Positions 1 through 12,320 of a stretch of 64,000 nucleotides of DNA are shown here, one piece after another. The DNA is taken from positions 88,491,142 through 88,555,141 of the forward strand of contig CM049306.1 of NCBI GenBank assembly GCA_026874595.1, written 5' to 3'. How positions within the stretch are numbered: position 1 is the first letter of the stretch; every line of letters begins with the position of its first letter. The notes under the pieces were generated by a model, which was not told the origin of the DNA, ran no database searches, and worked only from the letters and a program-made list of their open reading frames with translations. A program made the position numbers and the translations under genes. Source of the DNA: Sipunculus nudus. Its lineage: Eukaryota; Annelida; Sipuncula; Golfingiida; Sipunculidae.

Positions 1-431
1 ACTCTGCATATACATATTAAAGAAGTGAAAGTAATCATAAACATAATCTAGGTAAACATAATCTATTAATCTTTCATAAAAATGAGCCAATGCCATGGGT
101 AAAGGCGGTGTCTTTGTCTATATCCACCTTTTTTTATAACATGGGTCGGGGGGGGGGGGGTTGCAAAAATTACCACCGATCGTAATAGAAAGACGTCCGG
201 CAGAAACATCTGGCTTCAATTCAGAGATTACAGATTTCTGTAAATGACAAATACTGCATTGCTTCACATGCTCTAACGAATATCACCTAGTGATCTTTCA
301 ATATAACTCGGTTACATGTTTTTATCTGTATGTTAACACTTGCTCAAGTAGCTTGTATACAAGTAGCCTTTAGATAAAATGTTTATACGTCAAAGTGACG
401 TTATAAAACCCATTCCCAGCTGGGGTTTATT
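1..431. other. AT-rich sequence without a recognisable gene
   Basis: I see no coding exon, RNA gene or transposon end here. The only distinct item is a run of 13 G at 148-160, the first of about eleven G or C runs in the window. Confidence 0.6.
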
Positions 432-672
432 CCTAAATTTTTTTTTTGCTTCCTAATTTTTTTTTTTTTTTGCTTCCTAAAATTTTTTTTTTGCTTCCTA
501 AAAATTTTTTTTTTTGCTTCATAAAATTTTTTTTTATGCTTCATAAATTTTTTTTTTTGCTTCCTAAAATTTTTTTTTTTGCTTCCTAAAAATTTTTTTT
601 TTGCTTCATAAAATTTTATTTTATGCTTCCTAAATTTTTTTTTTTTGCTTCCTAAAATTTTTTTTTTTTTGC
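432..672. repeat. T-rich minisatellite, ~22-25 bp unit, about 10 copies
   Basis: The unit is a run of about 9-15 T followed by GCTTCCTAAA, with GCTTCATAAA and ATGCTTCCTAA variants. About ten units run head to tail, and unit length varies mainly through the T run. The last unit breaks off into a palindromic stretch at 681-720. The array is non-coding. Uneven T-run length is what slippage would produce. Confidence 0.9.
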
Positions 673-680
673 GAAATTCT

Positions 681-722
681 ATGTCGAGATCTCGAGATGT
701 TATCTCGAGATCACGAGATAAA
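681..722. repeat. Short palindromic CTCGAGAT cluster
   Basis: Just after the T-rich minisatellite, CGAGATCTCGAGAT and ATCTCGAGATCACGAGATAA form overlapping palindromes. The ATCTCG/CGAGAT words are the same as those in the 61.3-kb minisatellite. It may be a remnant of a similar repeat. Confidence 0.5.
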
Positions 723-1931
723 TATTTTTTTTTCTGTGTCCTAAATCAGCCACTGTATTTAATAGCCACAGTCAGGACGACTTTATCGGTTCATGGCTGT
801 GTACTTATGATTACACACAGCCCCTCCCTGCCATCGGTCGATTTAGCGGACTAATTGCCCTGTGGATGGTCAGACTATAAGCTTATTGAGTTCATTCTTC
901 CTGTACATGGCCAGATTAAAGCGAACGTGAAAGTGGGACGGCCAACGCACTCTTTAAATCAATTTTCCGTACTGGAATTCACAATTTTGCCGCAGTTACG
1001 CCTCAAAGTGGATCGTGAAATTGGACCTATTTAAGTGAATTGTTGGTTGAGCTTTGGACACGATTATCAGCCAAATTGGGTTTGATATACCAGCCTCTCA
1101 TTAACGAAAGCCAATCTCGAGTCTGTTTGCCCAAGTAATAGTCAGATTTTACAAGCGGTGTCACTTTACGGTATCGTTATGGATGCTGGTCAGAAGTTGG
1201 TAAACGCTAATATTTGCCTCTCTAACTGCCTTGATTCCTTGATTGGCTCGAATGTCCAAGAATTATGTTATAAACGCTGAAGGGCGTTATATATATATAT
1301 AATGGAGATTGTTCTCCTACAAAAAGTTGGTGGTTTCCTTTTTTGCAAATTTGATTTATGGATAACTGCATCTTGCTGACAAATTCAATCGAGTACCTAG
1401 TCTTCGAAAAGAGACAACCCATTATTCCTGCGCAGCTTGGAATATTTAAATGAACATAATTTCACCGAAGCATTTGTTATTTAAAGAATAGCTTGCAGTA
1501 AAGGAATATTAATAAAACTATATATTACTCTCGATGCTTGCTCATTCAGTGCAAAGAAATGATTTCCTGTCTAGTAGAATCAATTTTTCATTTTTACCTA
1601 GTTATTTTCAAAACGATTTGCTATTAAGTTTCCTGGGACAGGGTACATGACAATATATCATTTAAACAAGCCAAGGAACCCACCGACTTTGGAAACAACT
1701 TTCGCTGCCTGGAATGGCACTGACGGCAGCTGGTATCTACTTTTAAGGGTTGGGCATTATGGTTTATGTTAACTAACCAGGGGTGGGTCCAGACTTAGAG
1801 GTAGGGGCCAACCTAGGAAGACTATTGCGAAAACCCTAATGTTTGGAAAGGGTGTGTGTTTAGTTTGCAAAAAAAATGGTTTGAAATCCTTATAAAAAGG
1901 GTACGGCAGCTGGAAAGAGGTGGGTCCAGAC
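723..1931. other. No gene seen; short dispersed repeat fragments near the right end
   Basis: There is no convincing exon. Near the right edge GGTGGGTCCAGAC occurs twice, at about 1782-1794 and 1919-1931, and ACGGCAGCTGG occurs near 1724 and 1903. This looks like a small duplicated or transposon-derived segment into which the next element inserted. Confidence 0.4.
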
Positions 1932-2404
1932 TAGGGCTGTATCAATATATCGATACGAATCGATACACACTGTCGATACGATAATCGATACGCATTGAAG
2001 CTATATCGTAAGTATCGAGGAAAAAAACAGCTATCACATATGGATACAAGTCTGTACAACTTAAACTGTAACTACTTATTAATCTATAACAACTTTATAT
2101 TTCTTATTTTGGCCGATCAGACTTAAACAATACAAAACAAATCCAAACGATCAACTGGATAAGAGCTCCGAAGAAAAGCTAGAGTGTCTGACCGATACAA
2201 GTGGAATATTACTGACATATGCCTTGTTTGCTGAGGAAATGTGAGGGGGGGGGGGGGGGGGTGATATGTTTTATCGTCAAAGCTTTAACTCAGAAAATGA
2301 TACACAAAGGGAAATGAAGCAGATCGTCAATACGTATCGTGTATCGAAATGAGTGTACCGCAATATGTATTGTACCTGAAAAGGTACACCTATACCCAGC
2401 TCTA
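1932..2404. mobile_element. hAT-like non-autonomous DNA transposon, 473 bp
   Basis: The left end TAGGGCTGTATC and the inverted right end TAGAGCTGGGTA share TAG(G/A)GCTG, a form common among hAT termini. Subterminal CGATAC words repeat four times on the left and recur inverted as GTATCG on the right, as expected of transposase-binding repeats. The 8 bp outside each end, gtccagac and taccagac, match at six of eight positions. That fits an aged 8-bp target duplication typical of hAT. There is no transposase ORF, and a 17-bp G run lies inside at 2245-2261. Assignment to hAT rests on the termini and duplication length only. Confidence 0.55.
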
Positions 2405-4018
2405 TACCAGACACTGCCAATCTTGACGTCTTTTTTTTATAAATATTACATGAAACACAGCCACGTGAATCAAGGCAAATACAATTAATGTCCACAGCGC
2501 TTTCTGTGTATGCGAGTCAATGATTGCAACTCAACGACAAAGATGGGCGTCCTTGAAAACATTAAGTATGTGCGTATCATTCATAAACTAATCGTTGACA
2601 CTGACAGAGTTGAATTTATCGTTTATTTAAATCGGTTACCAGGTGGGGCCAAGGCTGAAAAAATCCAAACTCTCGAAATTTTCTTTTAACGAAATTATAA
2701 AACACCCTCATAGTGAAAGAATATATATATATACGCTTTGCGATATATACCAGCACCCGCCCCATCCGCCGTGTCCCTGAGATAACGACAAAGCGATGAG
2801 CGTTTATTTTTTAATGGTGCCGAAAGCATGAGAATCCAACAAAGTGATTCATCACTCCCAATATCCAGCGGGCGCCGGGCCCGTATGTTGTTTCCATCAA
2901 CACACTTTGTTTGGCGAAAGTCATTTGAGTTCTCCTTTTTCATGATACATTTCTTATACTTATTGATATTGACGAGGGACCTCTTTTCCTATGAATTCTC
3001 TCGTGACCCAATCAAAACGGGATGGAACAGGTTTTGCCGTGCGCGTTCAGTAAGTGTCATGACCATTCACACCGTTAGTCCGCGATGCGCGGCTCAGTAT
3101 GTAACGCTTATAAATGACTGTCTGTACCCATTCATAAGCATGAAAAAATGTGACAAACAGTGACGCAGGGAACGTTTAGAAAAGCAAATAATTCATGCTG
3201 CCAGTAACAACACCTAATTCTCTCACTCTCTCTCTGATTGTTTTTTTTTACCGGGGCACGTGTTTCTATTAATTGTACTGTAAAAAACGCCGACGCAGGG
3301 AACGTTTAGAAAACCAAATAATTCATCCTAATCTAATCAGTAATCAGTAATCTAATCTCACAAGGAAGAGTTTACAGCACCACATAACAATCCTCTTGAA
3401 CTCCCGTAGACCGACTGGTTCTGCTGTCTCTTGTACACCAAGATGATCCTTGTCAATACGCACGGGCTCAGCTGGATATATATTCCTACCTCTAAATTAT
3501 GGGGGCACGGTGACCCTCGTCTCAATGCTAACCAGTGCCTTCCATATATGCTACAGGGAGTCTACTCTCGACTGAAACCTAGGGAATAGATTAACGTTCT
3601 GCCCTTGCCGAAGATGTTAATTTATAGCAGCTTTGCTATTGGGTTTACTTGTTTCCCTGTTTAGGTCGATGAGTAACTACTTTTGTTATGATTAATTTAT
3701 CTGCAAGAATAAAAGAGGTTAAGTTATTGTTGTATACATAGAACATAGCAGTTTAATTATCCTGACTTTAACGAAATTATTTGTACTTATACCCTTGGTA
3801 AATAGCCAATAAATACAGGTTTGAGAGACATCATTTAAGTTATTCCATGACATACAAAACTCTGTTTGTATTATACTAACCGTGTGACCAGATACCGTTG
3901 TTGGTTTTATATTCGCGAGGTTATATTATTCGCGATTTCACGATACAGTAACCAAATATATTCATAACTATATTTAATAATTTTGACGAAGACCCTAAAC
4001 AGCTAAAAAGTAGAAATT
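2405..4018. other. No confident gene; contains a duplicated 35-bp segment
   Basis: Only weak ORFs are present, including overlapping ones on both strands at about 2695-3163 with no recognisable domain. A 35-bp segment is duplicated at 3162-3196 and 3292-3326. The rest looks like AT-rich unique sequence. Confidence 0.45.
3162..3326 (+). repeat. Direct repeat of 35 bp, two copies 130 bp apart
   Basis: GACGCAGGGAACGTTTAGAA and the following 15 bases occur at 3162-3196 and 3292-3326 with one difference. The second copy follows a T run and a purine/pyrimidine stretch. It is too short to assign to a family. Confidence 0.8.
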
Positions 4019-4225
4019 CTTTAAAGGGGGTTTAATCACCTACCTAACCTTTATAAACTAAAGGTAATCCCTTTTAGTTTTTATAAAATAGGCCAGAAAA
4101 CGTGGATATTACCGCACCAGGCTGTTTGTTTGTTTATATCAACGTGTTTATAACATGTGGGGGCCCTCCAAAATATTCAAAACAAATTCAACAAAGCCAT
4201 CTTGCAGCAAGTCAGAATTTGAGAC
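4019..4225 (+). mobile_element. MITE fragment, family shared with 54165-54605
   Basis: The segment starts CTTTAAAGGGGGTTTAATC and continues through CCTTTATAAACTAAAGG and AGGCCAGAAAACGTGGA. The same order of blocks is present at 54165-54350. Similarity fades near 4225, so the right half and right terminus are missing. No ORF is present. Confidence 0.65.
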
Positions 4226-4317
4226 GGCGGGCCTCACCTGCACAGTGAAGATAAAATGAAAACTCCGGTTTTATTCAACCCGTTTTAATATAACGGTATA
4301 TTTTAATTTGATTCAAA

Positions 4318-4545
4318 GCAGGGGCGTAGCCAGGATTGAGGGAGGGGATCGAAAGATTTGGCAAAAGTGCGCAAGATGAATAAATTAAAAAAAAATATGA
4401 ATATGGAATGTGAAGCCCAAAGCTACGGATATAAGTGAACGGAATCCCATAATTGTGTTTTAGAATATTTAAGCATTATTAGGCTATGTGAAATTCCGGG
4501 ATCACAGTAAGTACTGGATTGGGGGGGGGGGGGCATGGTCCTTGC
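4318..4545. mobile_element. Element with GGGGCGTAGCCAGG terminus
   Basis: It begins CAGGGGCGTAGCCAGGATTG and ends in a 13-bp G run at 4521-4533. Internal parts (GTGAAATTCCGGG, a preceding CATTATTAG-like block) recur inverted at 16306-16400, next to another GCGTAGCCA terminus. The same terminus also lies, inverted, inside every unit of the 16.7-19.9 kb array. CAGGGG-type ends are common among hAT elements, but no duplication or transposase was found, so the class is open. Confidence 0.5.
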
Positions 4546-6020
4546 TAAGGGTCATCTGTTTTAGTAAAGCGCTGATATTGTTTTCCTTACCAGAGATTCC
4601 AACCACTACGTTTTGGCCCTTGTCACTATACGTACGCTGGTGCATTGCGCTATCACGCTGATACGACATGTCAATTAGTTTTTAGGTTAGATTGTGTATT
4701 AGCATATTGGTTTGTTGTGTGCATTGCATTAAGAACAGAGACTAAAACCTGATGTGATTGACATTTGCAAAATGTGAGGTCACAGACGAAATTTAGAAAT
4801 GACTCAAATCTTGCATTATTTGTTGTTGTTTTTATTCTTCCCTGAAAATTTGGGGCTTACAGTGTCAGAAATACGAAGCTTTTGTTGAGATCCAGAATAT
4901 TTAGTCACAAAGGTTTTAGTTGTGGCTGTTGTCACTGCCGAGGTGATTATGCTCTTGAATGTCCCAACAGCTTTTTTACCAACTACACAACCATGTTTTT
5001 GTGGGAAAATAAATAGGTAACAAGTGTTTCATACATTAACTGGGTTCAGTTAATGCAAAATCGATATTAATGATTTTTTATAGGCAAGTGTGTAACATTA
5101 TAATACAATGATATTTGGAATACATTTTTTTAACTCTACGCTCCCTGTATACCATCTGACAACTTTTTCACGGTCTCTCCATCTTGTCCTGTATATAGGG
5201 TGTTTCTCTGTCTGTCTGTCTCTTTCTATCTCTCCCTCTCACACACGCACACACACAGTCGTTAATGTTTTCATGAATCTTTTTCTGTTATTATTTAAGT
5301 TTTCTTACCTTAATTGGTCTTAATTAAAATTCATTTATGAATATTCGAGCTCCACAGCTTATCGACCTCGTGGACCCGTAGTATATATGAATGAGCCAAG
5401 GATTATAAAATTATCTGACAAAGATCTAATGTTACTTGTGGAGATAAGACAGTGATATACTAATGCCATAACCGATAGTTTCCGTTCGGGATAGCTTTTT
5501 CTCGGACAAGTAATATTGATGTTAATTCATTTTATACTTGTCAAGCAAGTATGGAGGCAGTTACGGAATGCAGTGAACTTTATCAGCTGACATCGTACCA
5601 TTATTACGTACGGCGACCCGGCCGGTTGTCTCGAAACCAGGAAACTTGTTGATGACACTCGATGAAAACATTGAATTTTTTTTCGTGGGAAAATCGAATT
5701 ATTTCTCACATATGACATTGACTCATCACCTGGGGACTTTTTGCGAGCGCATCTTCAATCAAATTTAGTAATACTCTTAATTATCATGTGGAACAGAGTT
5801 AATAAAACAGATGTTTTTATGCGGGAAATTGAAAAAGGCGATAAGCAACTTGCGACTTGAATCATTCCGTGTGGCTCTGACGGGTGTTGGCTGTTCCATT
5901 TACTATATACACCGCGTGCAGCTGTTTACATTATTTCATCAGAATACCTGGGAGTTTAAGCGCATGGAGGCACATCGTTCTTGCAGGAGACATCAGCGCA
6001 ATCGAAATGTGAGCTTTGTA
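4546..6020. other. No gene recognised
   Basis: A CT/CA-rich simple repeat lies at about 5205-5255. Short ORFs in the area have no recognisable domain. I see no transposon ends. Confidence 0.5.
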
Positions 6021-6032
6021 AAAAAATAATTC

Positions 6033-6150
6033 ATGCAAGGGCGCCAATATAGGGGGGATGGGGGGTTTTATCCCCCCACTTTTTGGCAAGGGGTGGGTGG
6101 TCAATGTAATCATCCTCCTCCCGCCTCCCAACCCACTATTCAGAGAATAA
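6033..6150. mobile_element. Repeat fragment with AGGGCGCCAATATAGG and G/C blocks
   Basis: AGGGCGCCAATATAGG is followed by G-rich and C-rich blocks, then GGTCAATGTAATCATCCTCC and ATTCAGAGAATAATATTT. The second half recurs at 26080-26120, and the first half resembles AGGGGCGTCAATATGGG at 46361. This is a low-complexity transposon terminus family of unknown class. Confidence 0.5.
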
Positions 6151-6349
6151 TATTTATATATTGCAAATGAATATATAAATAAATATAATTTTAGACTTTT
6201 GTTCAATTTATGCGTTTACTGTGAAATATTATACTTAAACCTGGTTTAGAATTGACTTATACTGGAAAAATTATACCTTATTTCTAAAACCTTATACTTA
6301 ATTTTAATATATTATAAATGTGATTAATTATATATTTCTTTAATGTGTT

Positions 6350-6608
6350 AGGACCAAAAAGGTATGGTTCTCAGGCACTGCCCGCGTCAATTTTAACACC
6401 CGCATCAAAAATCTTTATTTTGATGTTCATCTTTAAAGGAGATCAAATAATACAATATTGATAAGATCCCTTTGTTTTGTTAGTGTTTTTAACTGGTTAG
6501 CAAAAAAAATATTATCTTTATTATTTAAAAGTTTTTTTATCTTGCTTTTCCCTGATCATATGACATTTTTACCATACAAAAAAGGTAAAAAAGAAATCGC
6601 CCGCCCGC
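6350..6608 (-). mobile_element. GGTTCTCAGGCAC MITE, copy 1 (one end missing)
   Basis: The segment starts AGGACCAAAAAGGTATGG, continues GTTCTCAGGCACTGCCCGCG, and ends at about AATCGCCCGCCCGC. It matches the reverse complement of the nearly complete copy at 27928-28249 over most of its length. The terminal inverted repeat on the 6608 side is missing. It is non-coding. Confidence 0.75.
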
Positions 6609-7629
6609 GACGGGCTGTCTACTGACAGCAGTAGAATGAAGTTATATGTTATAGGTATAGTTCAAGTTTTGGGACCTCCACTCACAGTTCATTTATTATA
6701 CCTCCGTCAAGTGGCGACAGGTATCATGTTTTACCTTTCGTAATTTGGTTTGCCTGTGTGCGATATTACGGATACAATTCTGAACAGATTTTGAAGAAAT
6801 TTTGTGAAGGGTTAGGAAAACACCCAAGAAACAGTCCATTGAAATTTGGAGTGAACCTGCATGACCATCCCGTGTTTATTGTTTATTATTTAAAGGCTAC
6901 ATTTTTCATTGTGACGTACGGCTATGTCTGTTGTGTGTGCCGAGGCCCAGAGCCATTGTTTATATTGATCTAACCAATTAATCGACTTGTTGAACCGTAT
7001 GAAACATTTCATGCGTTTCTCTGTAGTTTGATTAATATCCTGGTGGAGGTTTGTGGCCTCTGACCACTATCTTGTAACTCTTTGTTTACACTAAATCTTG
7101 GCATCTCTGCTTTATAGAAATTCTGCCACGGATACTTTAATCTGTATCCATGATAACAACTTATATTTTAATTAACATTTCAGTTAAATGTGGCTCTGTA
7201 GTTTGAGAGTCAGGACTATTATAGCATAAATGCTGATGATAATAACAATAGTAATGTTCTTTAGCAGTGTAATAATTAGGCATCATCATCATCTAGAAAA
7301 CTGCACGATGGTAATTAAAGTCATCTTTTATGATCTTTCACAAATGATATTTTATTATTTTATGAAGGTGGTCTTTGATGTGTACTATTTTATGTAGAAG
7401 TATGTGATGTAAACGGCTATAAAATAGCTTATTAAGATGAAACCAGAAGAACCTTCTATTGATGTTACCGTTCAACACAATTTATTGATTGTTTAAGAAA
7501 ATAAGATAATATTCACAACTGTAAGGACGGCATCCAGACCATATATCACATGCATTAACAATCTAGTGAAAAATACAATGATTGAGTGCGGATCACATAA
7601 ATATTCGGGGAACTGGGACCCATGAATGG
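6609..7629. other. No gene; probable dispersed repeat at about 6690-6860
   Basis: The stretch from about 6690 reads like a generic transposon-derived module: TGGTTTGCCTGTGTGCGATA, then ACGGATAC, then GAACAGATTTTGAAGAAATTT. Its layout resembles the internal repeats of the 12.3-kb element (a TTTGTCTG-type block, then a block like AACCGTTTGACCGATT, then AAATTTTGC), but base identity is low. The rest is AT-rich. Confidence 0.35.
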
Positions 7630-8121
7630 ATGTCACGTGAAAAATCCACTGGGAAAGAAATTGAAAGCAGTACGATATTAGAGGCCTACTCTCGCACTTT
7701 ATTTTTGTCCTGTTCCTTTTTGGATTTTAATGAATTTGACGTTTTAAGTGTTTTAAATATCAATATTGGGGGAAAATTATTTTCAAAATTCAATGTACAT
7801 GCACTGTTGGCTGGAACGGACTCTTGTGATATTTTATCTGGTGGTTACAGCGGATACAGCCATCAGTTGAAAGGCGGCCTATATCAGATAATGAGAGCGA
7901 AAGCAATAGGTCTCGGGAGAGGGAATGAAATCGAAATTCGTATGCAAATCAGTTTTATTCCCAACTTTCTGGATCTTGTCCGACCATCTGGCCCATATTC
8001 CCGGGCTCTCGCCTTGTATCTAATTAGTCCTGGTGTTACATTAATTAGACCTCTTCCCACGGTACGCAATAATCCGGGATTAGTGTGGTTTTGGTCGCCG
8101 GTTCCTCAGTTATTGCCGTAA
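7630..8121 (+). CDS. Weak ORF, 163 aa from first ATG, unrecognised
   Basis: The reading frame is open from 7582, but that codon is TTG. The first ATG is at 7630. The product begins MSREKSTGKEIESS and ends in PVPQLLP. I recognise no domain, signal peptide or repeat. The 3' half is more GC-rich than its surroundings, which is the only compositional hint of coding use. No clear polyadenylation or splice context supports it. It is probably a chance ORF, or at most part of an exon. Confidence 0.15.
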   Translation: MSREKSTGKEIESSTILEAYSRTLFLSCSFLDFNEFDVLSVLNINIGGKLFSKFNVHALLAGTDSCDILSGGYSGYSHQLKGGLYQIMRAKAIGLGRGNEIEIRMQISFIPNFLDLVRPSGPYSRALALYLISPGVTLIRPLPTVRNNPGLVWFWSPVPQLLP

Positions 8122-8582
8122 AGCGATCACATCCTTGTTAACCCTTTGTATGTCCTTGACCCGCTCAGCACTGGATCAAGGCTAGCAGCTCTAGACAGCC
8201 TCAGCGACAGCCCAGTCTATCATGTATCTTCTAATAGCCATTAAGAGGGTCTGCTTCGCTCCTACAGGGATTACACTTAATTAAAACTTGAATTTATGTA
8301 CACTTTTATATTTTGTCAAGGAGAATAAAATGAATTAAATTTCCAGTTTATAAAATGCGATATTTTTTGTTTTAGTCAATGTGGATGGAATGCATTTAAT
8401 ATCGAATTTATTTAGAAGTGATTGCTAGAGAGCTGACAGAGGATAAAAGAAATAATAAAAAAGTTAGTTTATGTGTAACATGGCACATCATTATGTGCCT
8501 TAGCTTAAATAAAATTAATTAAGAAAACACACAGCAAAGTTATGCAAGTTATAGATCCTTGAGTTGCTTGTATCTTTCTAAA
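8122..8582. other. No gene recognised
   Basis: AT-rich sequence with several AATAAA-like words, which are expected by chance at this composition. Confidence 0.5.
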
Positions 8583-8798
8583 TTATGACGATTTGGGCGT
8601 GGTCCATAAAAAGCGGTATTCTGCCTCAAACTTTGCCGATACACGTTCTCTTGCCACCTCTTGCAAACTCTCCCTCAGAGAGATTCTCGCCTGGACGCTG
8701 TCCTCAGAGAACTTTCTTCTCGCACACGCCGCGCCCTTATCGAACCATGGCAGGTTTATTTCTCCCAGTTTCTCGAAACCGCCCGAGGGGGCTCCCAT
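8583..8798 (-). CDS. Candidate small ORF or terminal exon, 71 aa, unrecognised
   Basis: The reverse-strand frame opens further upstream, but the ATG at 8798 has a favourable context (A at -3, G at +4). The product starts MGAPSGGFEKLGEINLPW and ends in TTPKSS at a TAA. Its middle has alternating charged and hydrophobic residues (ARRKFSEDSVQARISL) that could form an amphipathic helix. The segment is clearly more GC-rich than its flanks. Overlapping plus-strand ORFs exist and look less protein-like. I recognise no family. A real exon, a short peptide gene and chance are all possible. Confidence 0.22.
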   Translation of the reverse strand: MGAPSGGFEKLGEINLPWFDKGAACARRKFSEDSVQARISLRESLQEVARERVSAKFEAEYRFLWTTPKSS

Positions 8799-9529
8799 TT
8801 TGCTGACACTTAACCCGGGATGTCGCAGTAAAACTATTGGGTATACCTCTAGTTTGGAATTAAGCGGCGTGTATGCAACATCCAAAGATGTGTACAGTAC
8901 GCGTGTGATATATAAGACATTTCAGGTTGATAATTATGTAATGTAACGTCACCATGTATTCAAGCACTGTTTTGACGTGAAGTGTAATTCATCTGGCATA
9001 TGAGTTATGAGTTTTATTTTTGTAACAAAATGTGGATAAAAATTTATGTTGTTATACTTTGTTAGGACTTTTAATGTTTTTTCTCTCTGTTTATTGCTTT
9101 CTCCTACCCAGTTTGAACAAGATCTAAGAAAATGTCTGATTTTCCCAAACTGAAATTTTGACACAATATTAGTTATAGGTGAAAGATTTGCACTTGATTA
9201 CCTTATACCTGAGACCGCACACGCCACAATGGATTCCCCATAATCGCTCAGTTACAGGAAAGGGGGGGGGGGGGGGGGGCTTCCTGTGATTGCCCGGAAA
9301 AATGCAAACACCCAGTGTGATATACGGTTATCCGGTGCAATTTAAGTGTTAAACATTCAGTAATAATGGATCAAGAATTCAGCACTCTGGTCAAGAAACT
9401 TATACGTTTTCTGAGGCATGAGGTCAATTGTCGTCACTTTATGCCGTGAAAGATGTCGCATCACTGACATAATAACCCTTGGTTTCTCCGAATATTTGCA
9501 TCATTTCCATTTAGTCACACCAGTTTACA

Positions 9530-9531
<2 letters not shown>
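8799..9531. other. No gene; G run
   Basis: AT-rich sequence with an 18-bp G run at 9262-9279, one of the longest in the window. No transposon ends were recognised around it. Confidence 0.5.

Positions 9532-9585
<54 letters not shown>
9532..9585. repeat. (TA)n microsatellite
   Basis: An uninterrupted TA tract of about 54 bp. Translations here give meaningless Ile-Tyr repeats. Confidence 0.95.
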
Positions 9586-9588
<3 letters not shown>

Positions 9589-12320
9589 ATAACTCAAAGC
9601 TATAATATCTGCCAAAATTTAATTATGCATGTGTTCGGATGGCATTCAAACTAAGTAAAGTTACAATGTTCGTCGGCGGTGGTTGACTTTCATGAGTAAT
9701 GGCGTATGATTACTGTAGGTTTCTCAAACGTACATATATACCTGAAGTATGTTGTAATGAATATACTTGGTGCTATAAATTCAATTTCTCTTGATTTTAT
9801 GCATTACTTACATTATTTAATTGAGAGAAGTTAGGAATTATGGCAGGCAACATGATCAAGAGAGTTCACACCTCGGAGCACCGGAAACGAACGACCGGTT
9901 CCTCAGGAGGCTCTGTGGAAGTGAATGGCCAGTTTTATGGCTCCGTGAGGAACAGTCGACTCGGCCTATGGCGGACATGACGCTCCATCTATAAAACCTC
10001 CTTTTTCTGATGCAGTTGAATACTCCTTCAGTCAGAAAATTTTTGCAAAAAAAAAAAAATAATACATAAAAACATTTTACCAACCTTGTAACAAAATTCT
10101 CAAAAGAATTATTTGATGGTATATTAATTTAAACTGGTTAATCCATGGACCTCCTTCTGTACAAGAAGAGTTAGTTGAGAGTCAGTCGGGTAAGTTTTTA
10201 TTCTATCTAATTAAACGCATTCGTATTAATTACGATCCACTGTAATTAAACGTGAAATTAAAACTTATTTTATATCTACCTTAACGCCTTGTGAATTTGT
10301 GTTCTGCAAATGTTCTGACATTGTTTTATAAAATAAACCCTCATTAATCTTTTGAATGCCCATCCATTAGGACACAGGCCTAATCAGTCGGTTGATTACA
10401 CACGTAGTATGACGAAAAATAATGGTGCCCCAGTTCAAGTGCTTATTTTGGAGATTTTCAAATTACCATTACTGAACAAGTGTGAATAAAATATTAAATT
10501 GTCTGCTTATTAACCCAGCAGATCGTTTGTCACGGTGCAAATGTTTCTTGTTAATATATAAGTTCAGTTGTTAAGTATTTTAAATACTAATTCACTCCAG
10601 TTTAAATACACCTGAAATTCATACATTTAGCGGGGGATGTTTATGTAGCTTTTCAAACGGTGTTAAGCATGACGGCTCCTACGGGCTGATAATTATTATC
10701 GTTAACATTAATGAGTGTCTTTATGATCACTGTTCACAGAGGCGAGGTAATCGTATTATACCGGTGAACGCTGGAACAACGGAGCGGGGCATTGACCTCT
10801 GTACCCATGACATGACAGTCATATACTTGAGTGTGTATCAACATATACCAAACTTTAAACAGACTGACCATGAAAAAATAACCAATTTGTTCTTGTCCAG
10901 GATCAAATGTTCCACAAATTTTCATAGAAATCCATAGATAAAAATACGTGTTGTGATAAAAAAAATTTCTGTTTTAGTTTGTACAATAAGTACTTGCTGA
11001 CCACTTGCTGATTTCAGGTAACCCGTTCATATAAACTATCGCTCCGTGCTCTCTGGTTCTCATTAGTGGATAAAGATTTAGCCTCATTTATACAGAACTT
11101 TCGAAAATGGCCCCCTTATACTTCCATTATGATTTTTTTACTTCGTCAAATCATTGTTCCATTACATCACTGACATCATTATCTCACTCACTGATAATGA
11201 AGGCATACAAATCCATCTCTTTCGGTTAGTGTATCCAAAAAGTATATCTAAAGCTTCCTAATGACCGTTTGGGGATATTTTGGTCATGGGCTAAGAAAGA
11301 ATTGATAAAAGTTTTAGGCGGATTATTTATTTTTTATGTAAACTTTGTGAAGAATAGACAGCGGGAACAAGGGGCAACTTAGGCTGTATTTAGTTCCAGA
11401 TCCTCTCACATCGCACTGATCCATCCTAAAGTTTTAGAAGATGTTCCCTAGTCCACGATTCACAATACAAATGTACCGAAGTGTGAGCCTACGTTTGGAG
11501 CTAGTGTGTGGACATATTAGCAAGCAAAAGAATGTACAACGCTAATCACAAATCGTCAGCCAAATTCTTTATGTGGGCAATAACTTATCATTTAGAAACA
11601 AATACCTCTATGGTTCAGCTGTTTTCATAAATCATTTTACTCTTCATTTATAATATTTTGTGAGCTGTGGACACCCGGTAGTTTACAATATATAAGTATT
11701 ACATTTATTATTTACATTAGGATGAGACGAAAAGGGCAGATAACTAACTCTTACTGAAAAGCATATTTTTGTTCCCTGAAAAATGCATTTAAGAGACTGT
11801 AAGGGGAAACCCAAGAGTGTTTTTTAGAAAATGTTTCAAAATGAAGATCTGTTGGGGGAAACAACCTTATTTTTCAAATAAACTATTAAATTTAAACAAA
11901 ATTCAAGAGTGTTTCACGGAGTCGTGTTATGTTGTAAACCATCTGCCCCCCCCCCCGGTAAATTTTTAAAATGATTTCTTGGACGGGATGATTTTTTTAA
12001 TACTTCTGGGAATATGAAATCATTGGCATTTAGGTTTTACTAGTTTAATAATTAAAATCTTAACAGGCACAAGACAAGACAATGGTAAATTGTTAAATGT
12101 TGGTTCTTGTTTTTATTCTTGTCCCACTTTTCCTTACCCGTAAATGGCTTAAAAAGAATATTCAATTATGTGCAAGTTTTTGCCAAGGAAAGAAACTCAC
12201 AAGAAATGTAATTTTTTAATCGCACAATGACAAGATAAGCTTTTCCATTCGAACAAGCAAGACTGGTACATGATTTTTTGCAAAACATTCTTCTTGAATA
12301 CAGCAATATATATAATCTAA
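9586..12320. other. No gene recognised
   Basis: This is mostly AT-rich unique sequence. A somewhat GC-richer patch at about 9860-9990 gives a short reverse-strand ORF with no recognisable domain. There is an 11-bp C run at 11946-11956. I see no RNA gene or transposon ends. Confidence 0.45.
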
